Notes: a model not told the origin generated them from the letters alone. A DNA stretch of 8,927 nt from an uncultured Bacilli bacterium (GCA_944332645.1 CALVKK010000044.1:1-8927); one strand, 5' to 3'; numbered from the stretch's first letter, positions 1 through 6,495 are shown. A program made the numbers and translations.

Positions 1-824
1 CTAATTACCTGTCTTACAACTTCAAGATCGTTGATCTTGGAAATTATTTCACCTGTTGTATTATTCTTATAGTAACGATAAGGAAGGTTTATAATTTGTT
101 TAAAAGTATTAAAAGTAAGGTTAAAATCAACTTTTTGATTAATTAAAATAAGTATTTTATTTCTTAAGAAATCAGATATTATTTTTAAAAAATAAACAAT
201 TAAAAATAATATAAATATAAGAATTATTTTAGATTTAGAAAACATAACATTATCAACCATATACTGCATATAAAATGATGTGATAATAGAAAACAATGTA
301 ATAAAGATTGAAATTATAATTACTTGAACCAACTGTCTTGTCGAGGATTTTATGATTTTAAAGACAAATTTTTTAAGCGAATTATTAGGGGTATTTTTTA
401 TTACTTTTATAGGGTACATATAGATGAGAATATTATTAAAAATTTTGTTAAATTCATCAAAGTGATAATATTTCTTTTGACCGATTGGATCGTTAATTAA
501 AATTTTTCGTCTTTTAAAATCAATTTTTTCCATTACAACATAGTGATTGTAGGAGTTATTAATCGTTACGTGAGCAATACATGGTAAAATTATATTTTCC
601 TTGTTGATATCTTTTAATTGACACCGCATGCCATAAGCCTCAAAGCCACATTTTTTAGAAGCTTCAATCAAATCATAAGCTGTCGTACCGTTTCTATCGG
701 TTTTACACATCTGTTTTAATTCATTGATAGCTATATAACCTTTGTAGTATTTAATAATAATAGCTAAGCATGTCGGGCCACAATCTTTTAAACCATCTTG
801 TCTTATTATGTTTTTCTTAAACAC
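1..824 (-). CDS. C39-peptidase ABC exporter, N-terminal part (runs off window edge)
   Basis: Translating the minus strand from a GTG at 822-824 gives 274 residues open to the left edge. Residues 1-135 form a peptidase C39 domain, which cuts double-glycine leaders from bacteriocin or signal peptides during export. The catalytic Cys15 lies in DCGPTC, His94 in NHYVV and Asp112 in NDPIG, at the order and spacing usual for the family. Residues 166-186 and 198-217 are hydrophobic and begin the ABC transmembrane domain, followed by the RYYKNNTTGEIISK segment typical of these exporters. The ATPase domain would lie beyond the window. The start is set by GGGAGGT six bases upstream. No small double-glycine precursor gene is visible in 825-948, so the substrate is unknown. 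The gene reads away from rsmD and is separated from it by a terminator. The family call is secure; bacteriocin rather than quorum peptide is open. Confidence 0.93.
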   Translation of the reverse strand, partial: MFKKNIIRQDGLKDCGPTCLAIIIKYYKGYIAINELKQMCKTDRNGTTAYDLIEASKKCGFEAYGMRCQLKDINKENIILPCIAHVTINNSYNHYVVMEKIDFKRRKILINDPIGQKKYYHFDEFNKIFNNILIYMYPIKVIKNTPNNSLKKFVFKIIKSSTRQLVQVIIISIFITLFSIITSFYMQYMVDNVMFSKSKIILIFILFLIVYFLKIISDFLRNKILILINQKVDFNLTFNTFKQIINLPYRYYKNNTTGEIISKINDLEVVRQVI

Positions 825-830
825 TTCTTT

Positions 831-837
831 ACCTCCC
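831..837 (-). promoter_or_regulatory. Ribosome binding site setting the GTG start of the C39 exporter
   Basis: The minus strand reads GGGAGGT, six bases before GTG at 822-824. It is a near-perfect Shine-Dalgarno match. No ATG in frame lies close by, so it decides the non-ATG start. Confidence 0.8.
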
Positions 838-845
838 TACCAGTT

Positions 846-854
846 ATATTAGCA
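846..854 (-). promoter_or_regulatory. Candidate extended -10 promoter for the C39 exporter
   Basis: The minus strand carries TGCTAATAT, a TG-extended -10 with four of six core matches, ending about 20 bases before the GTG start. No convincing -35 is seen at 16-18 bases. It lies downstream of the rsmD terminator, where an independent promoter would be expected. Confidence 0.35.
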
Positions 855-901
855 ACCAAATAGGTAGATTCCTGCAAAAATATTTTGAAATTAAATAATT
901 T

Positions 902-926
902 AAAAAAATCAAACCCTACAGTTTGA
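902..926 (-). terminator. Intrinsic terminator after rsmD
   Basis: On the minus strand TCAAAC and GTTTGA form a 6-bp stem around a 6-base loop (909-926), followed by seven T (902-908). A second hairpin, AATGTTT/AAACATT at 933-950, sits just upstream and includes the first two bases (949-950) of the rsmD stop triplet. The pair separates rsmD from the exporter gene. Confidence 0.7.
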
Positions 927-948
927 CTTGATAATGTTTAATAAAACA

Positions 949-1473
949 TTAATTTTTAAATATTTTCACTTTTTTATAACCATATTTTTTTTCTTTGACT
1001 AATTTAAAATCAGTTTTAATGTTATCATCTTCTAATTCACAAACGATAATTCCATTAGTATTTAATAGTTTATTTTCCTTTAATTTAATCAAAATTTTAT
1101 TAATAAAATCATCATGATAAGGTGGATCTAAAAATACTATATCAAAAGTATTTTTATTTTTAAATTCGTCTAAAGCGACAAAACAATCTTTTTTTAAGAT
1201 TTCCTTGTTAGTCATATCTTTTGTATTTTTAATGATTGTATTGATAGCAATTTGATTATTGTCAACAAAATAACATTTTTTAGCGCCATTACTTAAAGCT
1301 TCAATACCTAAACTACCACTTCCAGCAAACAGATCCAAACAAATCGCATCTTTGATTTCATTTTGAATTAAAGCAAACATCGATTCTTTGACTCTATCCA
1401 TCGTTGGTCTTGTACCTACAATATTAAAACCTTCTAACTTTTTTCCTTTATATTTACCACTTATTACACGCAT
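949..1473 (-). CDS. rsmD: 16S rRNA (guanine-N2)-methyltransferase RsmD
   Basis: This 174-residue protein matches the RsmD family, which uses S-adenosylmethionine to methylate N2 of G966 (E. coli numbering) of 16S rRNA during small-subunit assembly. The family's TRPTMDRVKESMF is at 21-33, the SAM-binding DLFAGSGSLG at 47-56, the catalytic DPPY at 116-119, and the closing YGYKKVKIF at 164-172. Length is close to normal (about 180). The ATG follows AGGTGAT by three bases, the usual arrangement in this window. In many Bacillota rsmD is followed by coaD; here the next gene downstream is a peptide exporter behind a terminator. The promoter lies directly against the tig terminator, so rsmD is probably transcribed alone. 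Confidence 0.95.
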   Translation of the reverse strand: MRVISGKYKGKKLEGFNIVGTRPTMDRVKESMFALIQNEIKDAICLDLFAGSGSLGIEALSNGAKKCYFVDNNQIAINTIIKNTKDMTNKEILKKDCFVALDEFKNKNTFDIVFLDPPYHDDFINKILIKLKENKLLNTNGIIVCELEDDNIKTDFKLVKEKKYGYKKVKIFKN

Positions 1474-1490
1474 AATATCACCTATTTAAT

Positions 1491-1499
1491 ATTATAACA
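1491..1499 (-). promoter_or_regulatory. Extended -10 promoter of rsmD
   Basis: The minus strand reads TGTTATAAT, a perfect TATAAT with the TGn extension. Its first base is in the T-run of the tig terminator, and no good -35 is present. The predicted transcript start near 1484 falls directly before the AGGTGAT ribosome site at 1477-1483, giving a leader of about ten bases. Confidence 0.65.
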
Positions 1500-1525
1500 A
1501 AAAAAGTTCTATTTTTTTAGAACTT
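1499..1525 (-). terminator. Intrinsic terminator of tig, stem contains the stop codon
   Basis: On the minus strand AAGTTCTA and TAGAACTT pair over eight bases around an A6 loop (1504-1525), followed by a run of T through 1499. The tig stop codon TAG (1509-1511) lies in the 3' arm. Confidence 0.85.
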
Positions 1526-2744
1526 CTAAAGCTTGACGCATTTTTAGATCATATTTTACCATTTCTAAACCGCCAAAATTTTTCAAAAATTCATCTTTGT
1601 CCATTTGATATTTAGTAGCTAAATTAACAGCTTCGATCTCTGCTTGTTCATTACTAACTTCTATTTTTTCTGCCTTAGCGATTTCTTCTAACATCAAGCG
1701 ATATGTAACACGATTTTTTGCTTCATCTTTCATCTGATCTCGCAACGCTTGTTCATCACTATTTGTAAATTGATAAAACATCTCCAATGTTATTCCTTGC
1801 ATTTTCAAATTCTCTTCATATTGCTTTAAAATACGATCAATCTCTTCATTGATCATAGCTTCGGGAATGTCTATTTTAGTATTTTCACTAGCCTTAGCTA
1901 ATAATTCATCAATATATTTATTTTCAACTTCTGCTTCTTTTCTAACCTTAATATTTTCTTCTAACTGTTTTTCTAATTCTTCCTTCGTTGTAATTCCTTC
2001 CATCCCTAAATCCAAGAAAAAATCTTTATCTAATTCAGGTAATTTTTGTTGTTTTATCTCTTTAACTTTAACTTTAAAAGTGACAGCTTGGCCTTTTAAA
2101 TCTTCTGCGTGATAATCATCTGGAAAAGTTAAATTAATTTCCTTTTCTTCTCCTTTTTCCATACCAATTATTTGCTCTTCGAAACCTGGTATAAAAGTAT
2201 TGCTACCTATTTTTAAAGAATAATTTTCTCCTTTACCACCATCGAAAGGAACACCATCCTTAAATCCTTCAAAATCGATAACAGCTACATCACCATCTTC
2301 AACGTTACCTTCTTTATCGATATTTTCAATATATTTTTGACGCATTTGTTCTATCGCATCATTAATTTCTTTTTGAGTTACTTTTACTGTTTCTTTTTTA
2401 ACACCTAAATCTTTATATTTACCCAATTTAACTTCTGGCTTTAATGTTAAATTAAATCTAAATTCAACATAATCATCGGTAACAGCGCTTAAATTAATCT
2501 CCGGTTGTGCAACAATTACATCATCACCATTTTGCTCTAACATCTTTTCATAGGCTTGATTTAAACAATTTTCAGCTGCTTCCATATAGATATTAGTCAT
2601 ACCGTATTTTTTAATATAGACTTCTTTTGGTGCCTTACCAGGTCGAAAACCATCTATCTTAGCTTCTTTATTTAATTTTTTAAACGCTTTATCTAATGCA
2701 TTTTTCCAATCTTCACCATCAATTTTAATTAAAACTTCTTTCAT
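1509..2744 (-). CDS. tig: Trigger factor, ribosome-bound chaperone
   Basis: The 411-residue product is trigger factor, which docks beside the ribosome exit tunnel and shields nascent chains; its central domain is an FKBP-type prolyl isomerase. The ribosome-binding loop GFRPGKAP is at 32-39 (family form GFRxGKxP). The FKBP domain covers about 150-232, with GDVAVIDFEGF, IPGFEEQIIGM and FPDDYHAEDLKG recognisable. The helical C-terminal chaperone region covers about 235-411. An ATG 24 bases upstream is in frame, but a perfect AAGGAGG precedes the ATG at 2742-2744, and the promoter puts the transcript start at about the upstream ATG. With this start the protein lacks roughly ten N-terminal residues (the first beta strand) present in B. 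subtilis Tig as I recall it. It stands as a single-gene unit. Confidence 0.96.
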   Translation of the reverse strand: MKEVLIKIDGEDWKNALDKAFKKLNKEAKIDGFRPGKAPKEVYIKKYGMTNIYMEAAENCLNQAYEKMLEQNGDDVIVAQPEINLSAVTDDYVEFRFNLTLKPEVKLGKYKDLGVKKETVKVTQKEINDAIEQMRQKYIENIDKEGNVEDGDVAVIDFEGFKDGVPFDGGKGENYSLKIGSNTFIPGFEEQIIGMEKGEEKEINLTFPDDYHAEDLKGQAVTFKVKVKEIKQQKLPELDKDFFLDLGMEGITTKEELEKQLEENIKVRKEAEVENKYIDELLAKASENTKIDIPEAMINEEIDRILKQYEENLKMQGITLEMFYQFTNSDEQALRDQMKDEAKNRVTYRLMLEEIAKAEKIEVSNEQAEIEAVNLATKYQMDKDEFLKNFGGLEMVKYDLKMRQALEVLKK

Positions 2745-2751
2745 ATTTTTT

Positions 2752-2758
2752 CCTCCTT
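2752..2758 (-). promoter_or_regulatory. Shine-Dalgarno deciding the tig start
   Basis: AAGGAGG on the minus strand lies seven bases before ATG at 2742-2744. It argues against the in-frame ATG at 2766-2768, which has no ribosome site. Confidence 0.85.
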
Positions 2759-2773
2759 CAAAGTTCATTAAAT

Positions 2774-2802
2774 AGTATATAATATTTAAACTTTATTTTC
2801 AA
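2774..2802 (-). promoter_or_regulatory. SigA-type promoter of tig
   Basis: The minus strand has TTGAAA (2797-2802), 17 bases, then TATACT (2774-2779). Each box matches five of six consensus bases at the ideal spacing. Transcription should begin near 2767. Confidence 0.8.
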
Positions 2803-2813
2803 GTAAATTTTTT

Positions 2814-2839
2814 AAAAAAAACATCTTTTTAGATGTTTT
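2814..2839 (-). terminator. Intrinsic terminator of greA, overlapping the stop codon
   Basis: AAAACATCT and AGATGTTTT form a perfect 9-bp stem with a 4-base loop (2818-2839), followed on the minus strand by further T to 2814. The greA stop TAA (2838-2840) supplies the base of the stem. It directly precedes the tig promoter. Confidence 0.85.
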
Positions 2840-3305
2840 AAAAAATTTCAACGACTTTCACGTCATATTTGCCATTAGGACTTTCAACTGACGCAATACT
2901 ACCAACTTTTAATCCTAAAATAGCTTGAGCAATAGGTGATTCATTAGATATTTTATTTTCAAATGGATCAGCTTCCGTACTGCCAACAATAGAATAAGTC
3001 TCTACCTCACCATCGGCAACATATTCTATTCTAACATTTGTCCCAATAGTAACTCGATCAGTATCTACTTCACTAATTAATTTAGCGTTCTCAATTAACA
3101 ATTCTAATTCTTTGATTCGATTTTCGACAACTGCCTGATCGTTTCTAGCAGCGTCATATTCAGCATTCTCAGACAAATCGCCTAAAGCACGTGCTTCTTT
3201 TAGCGCATTAATAATCTCAGGTCTTCTGACGTTAATTAAATTATTTAATTCTTTTTGCATTTCTTCTAACCCATTAGCGGTTACGTAAACTTCTTTGTTT
3301 GACAT
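2838..3305 (-). CDS. greA: Transcription elongation factor GreA
   Basis: The 155-residue GreA rescues backtracked RNA polymerase by entering the secondary channel and stimulating cleavage of the RNA 3' end. The N-terminal coiled coil (about 1-76) carries the tip motif GDLSENAEY, with the acidic Asp43 and Glu46 needed for Mg2+ positioning. The C-terminal FKBP-like domain has the signature SPIAQAILGLKVG at 123-135. Length matches E. coli GreA (158). The start at 3303-3305 is chosen because AAAGGTGA lies five bases upstream; a longer frame from GTG at 3330-3332 would begin at about the predicted transcript start. It follows trhP2, with its promoter inside the end of that gene, so it can be made alone or by read-through. 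B. subtilis has yrrN-yrrO-udk-greA in this order; udk is missing here. Confidence 0.97.
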   Translation of the reverse strand: MSNKEVYVTANGLEEMQKELNNLINVRRPEIINALKEARALGDLSENAEYDAARNDQAVVENRIKELELLIENAKLISEVDTDRVTIGTNVRIEYVADGEVETYSIVGSTEADPFENKISNESPIAQAILGLKVGSIASVESPNGKYDVKVVEIF

Positions 3306-3310
3306 AGTAA

Positions 3311-3318
3311 TCACCTTT
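3311..3318 (-). promoter_or_regulatory. Ribosome binding site deciding the greA start
   Basis: AAAGGTGA on the minus strand precedes ATG at 3303-3305 by five bases, the same AGGTGAT-type site seen before rsmD, yabG, the pilin gene and the TIGR04086 gene. Confidence 0.75.
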
Positions 3319-3337
3319 CTTAATACGAACACAAAGA

Positions 3338-3366
3338 ATAATACTACATTTTTCTGTTTTTGTCAA
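3338..3366 (-). promoter_or_regulatory. SigA-type promoter of greA inside the end of trhP2
   Basis: On the minus strand a perfect TTGACA (3361-3366), 17 bases, then TATTAT (3338-3343). The -35 lies within the last codons of trhP2 and the -10 follows its stop codon directly. Transcription should start near 3331. Confidence 0.8.
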
Positions 3367-4549
3367 CTTTAATTCGCATTAAATCATATTTATTTAATGT
3401 CCATTCAACTTTCAAAAACACAATTTGCTTAGGATGTCTTACTATTTCGATTTTATTTTGGTCGCTGTCATATATATCTTCTACTAAATAAGTTCGACCA
3501 ACTACATTATCTGGACCAAAAAATTCGACGACATCACCTTTTTTAAAGTAATTTCTCTGTTCGATCGTAGCTATTTTTGTTTGCTCATCATAGTTTATGA
3601 CAACTCCTAAAAAATCTTGATTAGAAATTTCAATTCGATTGTTATAGTAACTACAACTTTCAGTATAATTATTATCGAAAAATTGAACAATACTATCACG
3701 ATTAGCTACTCTAGATAGTATATTCTCATAATCCAAATTGTATACATAATTTTGATTGTAATAATCATCGATTACTTGACGATAAATCCCTACTACTGTC
3801 GCAATATAATAAATAGAGCGCATACGACCTTCTATTTTCAAAGAATTTACTTTCATTTTACATATATCAGGAATATGCTTTAAAAGAGATAAGTCCTTAG
3901 AACAGAACGTAAAATTTTTAGTTCCTTGAAGAATGTTTTTATTTTCATCTAATAGGTCAAAATCCCACCGGCATATTTGACTGCACCCCCCCCGATTAGC
4001 ATCTCTATTAGTGAAATAATTGGATAAGACGCAACGACCACTGAAACTGGCACACATCGCACCATGGATAAATATCTCAACTTCCAATCCGACTTTTTTA
4101 ATGATAGCTATTTCTTCTTGACTAACTTCTCTAGCCAAAACAACTCTAGTTACATCTAAATCTTTTAAAAACTTAACAGCTTCATAATTTAAAGTCGACT
4201 GTTGAGTTGATATATGAATATCGAGATTAGTATTTTTTTTAGCTAAATCTAAAACGGCTAAGTCACTTACGATAATAGCATCAACACCAATTTTATCTAA
4301 TTGCTTTAAATACTTAATGACATGTTTTATCTCCTTATTATGGAGAATTGTATTGACAGTTACATAAACTTTTTTATTTAAATTGTGAGCAAATCTTACT
4401 CCCTCTTTTATTTCATCGATTGTAAAATTAACGGCATTGGCTCTTAATCCAAATAATAAACCACCAATATAAACAGCATCTGCCCCATATAAACAAGCTA
4501 CTTTTAATCTTTCCAAATCGCCAGCTGGCGCTAATAATTCTGGTTTCAT
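3344..4549 (-). CDS. trhP2: U32 family tRNA hydroxylation protein (YrrO/TrhP2 type)
   Basis: The 401-residue protein belongs to the peptidase U32 family, now linked in B. subtilis (YrrO) and E. coli (TrhP/YegQ) to prephenate-dependent formation of 5-hydroxyuridine at tRNA position 34. It opens with MKPELLAPAGDLERLK and YGADAVYIGG (residues 21-30). The U32 signature EIFIHGAMCASFSGRC is at 158-173. Four cysteines, C166, C173, C189 and C193, are placed to hold an iron-sulfur cluster. SLKIEGRMRS is at 236-245, and a beta-rich C-terminal domain follows from about 310. Its ATG overlaps the trhP1 stop in TAATG, which suggests translational coupling, and AAGGTGA lies upstream. A run of eight G sits in the codons before C189, odd for so AT-rich a gene. 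The tRNA role is from the family, not visible here. Confidence 0.9.
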   Translation of the reverse strand: MKPELLAPAGDLERLKVACLYGADAVYIGGLLFGLRANAVNFTIDEIKEGVRFAHNLNKKVYVTVNTILHNKEIKHVIKYLKQLDKIGVDAIIVSDLAVLDLAKKNTNLDIHISTQQSTLNYEAVKFLKDLDVTRVVLAREVSQEEIAIIKKVGLEVEIFIHGAMCASFSGRCVLSNYFTNRDANRGGCSQICRWDFDLLDENKNILQGTKNFTFCSKDLSLLKHIPDICKMKVNSLKIEGRMRSIYYIATVVGIYRQVIDDYYNQNYVYNLDYENILSRVANRDSIVQFFDNNYTESCSYYNNRIEISNQDFLGVVINYDEQTKIATIEQRNYFKKGDVVEFFGPDNVVGRTYLVEDIYDSDQNKIEIVRHPKQIVFLKVEWTLNKYDLMRIKVDKNRKM

Positions 4550-5370
4550 TATTTCACCTTATATACAGTTTCATTATAGAAAAAACCTTTTCCTAAATTA
4601 TCAAACATTTTATTTAACTGTAACTGCAATTCCTTTATATTTTTTTTATTGGCATCATTAAAAATTTTCAAAACTTTTTCAAACTTATCATCTGATATTA
4701 AAAAACTATTTAAAACAATATAATCATAGTCAAGTAAAAGTTTTTCTTCAAGACCATCTAAGATAAAATCGGTATAAGCCACTGTCATTTTACTGTCTGT
4801 TAAAGGATAAATTTTGCCCTCTTTAGCAATGTAATTTACCTTTGAATTGTCTTTTAGCGAAAATGTTTTTAAATAATTTTTAACCAAATGACGTTGTGAA
4901 GTAAACATTGGTAAATAACCAAATAAGGTCACCAATAGTTTGGCATTAGTATTTTGCTTTATCTCTTTCATTTCCCTTAAAGAAATATCATTAGAAACCC
5001 ATGTATATTTAACATTATAATCATACCAAAAATTAATAGTGTAATAGTTATTAGTCATATGCTCTTGATTCCAAATCAAATCATAGTTAAGTTTTAATTT
5101 TTTAGCTAAATTAGGGATTGCTAAATCATAAAAGATAACTCCTTTAATATTGTAGGTATTTAATCTAATTAATACTTCCTCTAATAGCTTAATATCATCA
5201 TTATGCATGTTTTTGTTTAGACAAACGAAAATTTCTTTATCAATATTTTTTAAATCATCTAATTCAAAATAACATGGCAAATTGACACTTAAATTATTAA
5301 TTCCCACAATAATTCCATCACAATCCAGTCTGAATTGTTCCTTTTTAGAAGGTATAATCAATGTTTTCAT
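4549..5370 (-). CDS. trhP1: U32 family partner protein (YrrN/TrhP1 type)
   Basis: The 273-residue product resembles B. subtilis YrrN, the smaller U32-family partner encoded just before YrrO and proposed to act with it in tRNA wobble-uridine hydroxylation. The clearest family segment is LLVTLFGYLPMFTSQRHLV at 145-163. The end, FFYNETVYKVK, is also typical. It has only three scattered cysteines (17, 33, 50) and lacks the four-cysteine cluster of its partner, as expected for this subfamily. It is somewhat shorter than B. subtilis YrrN (about 309). An ATG at 5386-5388 is in frame but lies about at or before the predicted transcript start, so the ATG at 5368-5370, preceded by GGTGGAAGTGAT, is chosen. 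It is the first gene of a trhP1-trhP2 unit. The methyltransferase gene trmR (yrrM), upstream in B. subtilis, is absent here. Confidence 0.85.
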   Translation of the reverse strand: MKTLIIPSKKEQFRLDCDGIIVGINNLSVNLPCYFELDDLKNIDKEIFVCLNKNMHNDDIKLLEEVLIRLNTYNIKGVIFYDLAIPNLAKKLKLNYDLIWNQEHMTNNYYTINFWYDYNVKYTWVSNDISLREMKEIKQNTNAKLLVTLFGYLPMFTSQRHLVKNYLKTFSLKDNSKVNYIAKEGKIYPLTDSKMTVAYTDFILDGLEEKLLLDYDYIVLNSFLISDDKFEKVLKIFNDANKKNIKELQLQLNKMFDNLGKGFFYNETVYKVK

Positions 5371-5390
5371 CAAATCACTTCCACCCATGT

Positions 5391-5419
5391 ATTATAACAT
5401 GGATAGTCTAATATGTAAA
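5391..5419 (-). promoter_or_regulatory. SigA-type promoter of trhP1-trhP2
   Basis: The minus strand reads TTTACA (5414-5419), 17 bases, then TATAAT (5391-5396) with a TGT extension. Both boxes are strong and the spacing ideal. Transcription should begin near 5384. It is divergent from yabG. Confidence 0.85.
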
Positions 5420-5452
5420 TTATGTTTTAAGGTCTTTTTACCTCTTTTCATT

Positions 5453-5460
5453 CATATAAT
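5453..5460 (+). promoter_or_regulatory. Candidate -10 of yabG, CATATAAT
   Basis: CATATAAT starts 24 bases before the yabG ATG. It contains TATAAT but also fits the CATA-type -10 of mother-cell sigma factors (SigE consensus CATACAAT); B. subtilis yabG is read by SigK. I find no matching -35 for SigA, SigE or SigK, so the sigma factor is undecided. Confidence 0.4.
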
Positions 5461-5476
5461 TTATCTGGGTGATTAT

Positions 5477-6256
5477 ATGAATTTTGACATAGGAGATTTA
5501 GTTACTAGAAAATCTTACAATAATGATATTGTCTTTGTTATAACTGATATTATCGATGATATCTATTATTTAAAAGGACTAAATATACGCTTATGTGCAG
5601 ATAGTAACAAAGACGATTTAGCTAAATTTGATCAAGTTGATTTAGAAGATAAAGAATTCGAGGAAAGAGTCAAGCCTAATCCAGATTTAAATCGTGATGA
5701 CTATTTTTATTTGCCAGGTAAAATATTACATATAGATAGTGATCCTGATTATCTAAATCGTTGCCTACAATATTATAAAGAAGCTAACATATGGGCAGTT
5801 GGAATTAATGAAAAAGAGGAAAATATCCCCTTGTATATTAAAGAATGGCTAAGCGAATATAATCCAAATATTATCGTTATAACAGGTCATGATGCTTACT
5901 ATAAGAAAAAAGGTAACCTTGATAATATCAATGCTTATAAAAACAGCATTAATTTTGTTAAAGCAATCAAAGAAGCACGAAAATTTGAAAAAAGCCACGA
6001 TAAATTAATCATTATTGCTGGAGCTTGTCAGTCAGATTATGAAGAATTAATTAAAGCTGGGGCTAATTTTGCAAGTAGTCCCAAAAGAATTAATATCCAT
6101 GCTTTAGATCCTGCAATTATAGCTACTAAAATGAGTTTATCTGATGTCAATCAAGATATTGATTTAAAAGGAATAATTGAAAACACTAAATATGGTAAAA
6201 ATGGTATTGGTGGAGTTATAACTAAAGGAACGATGTATACAGGTTATCCCAGATGA
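5477..6256 (+). CDS. yabG: Sporulation-specific protease YabG
   Basis: The 259-residue product is YabG (peptidase family U57), a mother-cell protease that trims spore coat proteins and, in C. difficile, germination proteins. It opens with MNFDIGDLVTRKSYNNDIVF, like B. subtilis YabG. Conserved blocks are YLPGKILHIDSD (79-89), VITGHDAYYKKKG (134-146), IIAGACQS (179-186), and ANFASSPKRINIHALDP (196-212). The proposed catalytic pair, His138 in GHDAY and Cys184 in GACQS, are 46 residues apart, as in the C. difficile enzyme as I recall it. The frame stays open upstream to 5282, but that part is antisense to trhP1; GGGTGAT three bases before ATG 5477 fixes the start. It is slightly shorter than the B. 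subtilis protein (290). It overlaps veg by four bases. Its presence implies spore formation or recent loss of it. Confidence 0.95.
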   Translation: MNFDIGDLVTRKSYNNDIVFVITDIIDDIYYLKGLNIRLCADSNKDDLAKFDQVDLEDKEFEERVKPNPDLNRDDYFYLPGKILHIDSDPDYLNRCLQYYKEANIWAVGINEKEENIPLYIKEWLSEYNPNIIVITGHDAYYKKKGNLDNINAYKNSINFVKAIKEARKFEKSHDKLIIIAGACQSDYEELIKAGANFASSPKRINIHALDPAIIATKMSLSDVNQDIDLKGIIENTKYGKNGIGGVITKGTMYTGYPR

Positions 6257-6462
6257 TTGGAGAAATAAGAGGTAAATTAAATAATTATATCGGCGAAAAA
6301 GTAACAATCAAATGTAATTTAGGGCGAAACAAATATGAAAAATATTATGTAACTATTAAAGAGTTATATGAAAATGTTTTTTTAGTTGAGTTAAATAATA
6401 ATGAAAAAAAATCTTTTTCTTATACTGATGTTATAAATAAAACAATAAAAATTGAGTATTAA
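6253..6462 (+). CDS. veg: Veg family protein
   Basis: This 69-residue protein matches the Veg family: IGEKVTIKCNLGRNKYEKYYVTI at 13-35 aligns with the [23 protein letters not shown] region of B. subtilis Veg, followed by VFLVEL (42-47) and SFSYTDVINKTIKIEY (54-69). Veg is a small basic protein reported to stimulate biofilm formation in B. subtilis; its biochemical role is unsettled. B. subtilis Veg is 86 residues, so this form is short at both ends. The ATG overlaps the yabG stop in ATGA and has only a weak ribosome site, so translation is probably coupled to yabG. No separate strong promoter like B. subtilis Pveg is seen in the yabG end. The yabG-veg order is conserved in B. subtilis. Confidence 0.88.
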   Translation: MIGEIRGKLNNYIGEKVTIKCNLGRNKYEKYYVTIKELYENVFLVELNNNEKKSFSYTDVINKTIKIEY

Positions 6463-6466
6463 AGTA

Positions 6467-6495
6467 TTGCTTTTTTGGCAAAAATAGGTTATACT
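6467..6495 (+). promoter_or_regulatory. Probable promoter of spoVG
   Basis: TTGCTT (6467-6472), 17 bases, then TATACT (6490-6495), about 35 bases before the spoVG ATG. The -10 is good and the -35 has only the TTG core. No SigH-type AGGAWWT/GAAT pair, as used in B. subtilis spoVG, was found at a workable spacing. Confidence 0.5.

Noticed and set aside
23..39. Perfect inverted repeat CAAGATC-GTT-GATCTTG
   Set aside because: It lies inside the exporter coding region (KINDLE), has no T-run, and looks like a chance palindrome.
1849..2112. 87-residue open frame on the plus strand
   Set aside because: It is antisense inside tig, with no ribosome site or recognisable family; a shadow of tig codon bias.
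3306..3332. Longer greA start at GTG 3330-3332
   Set aside because: It lies at the predicted transcript start without a ribosome site; AAAGGTGA fits the ATG at 3303-3305 and gives the normal GreA length.
5371..5388. Longer trhP1 start at ATG 5386-5388
   Set aside because: The strong TTTACA-N17-TATAAT promoter puts the transcript start near 5384, so that ATG would not be in the message.
5282..5476. Upstream in-frame extension of yabG by 65 residues
   Set aside because: It is antisense to trhP1 and its promoter, has no family similarity, and the ribosome site GGGTGAT precedes ATG 5477, where homology begins.
6465..6485. Terminator after veg (TTGC/GCAA hairpin)
   Set aside because: The stem is only four pairs, with no following T-run on the plus strand.
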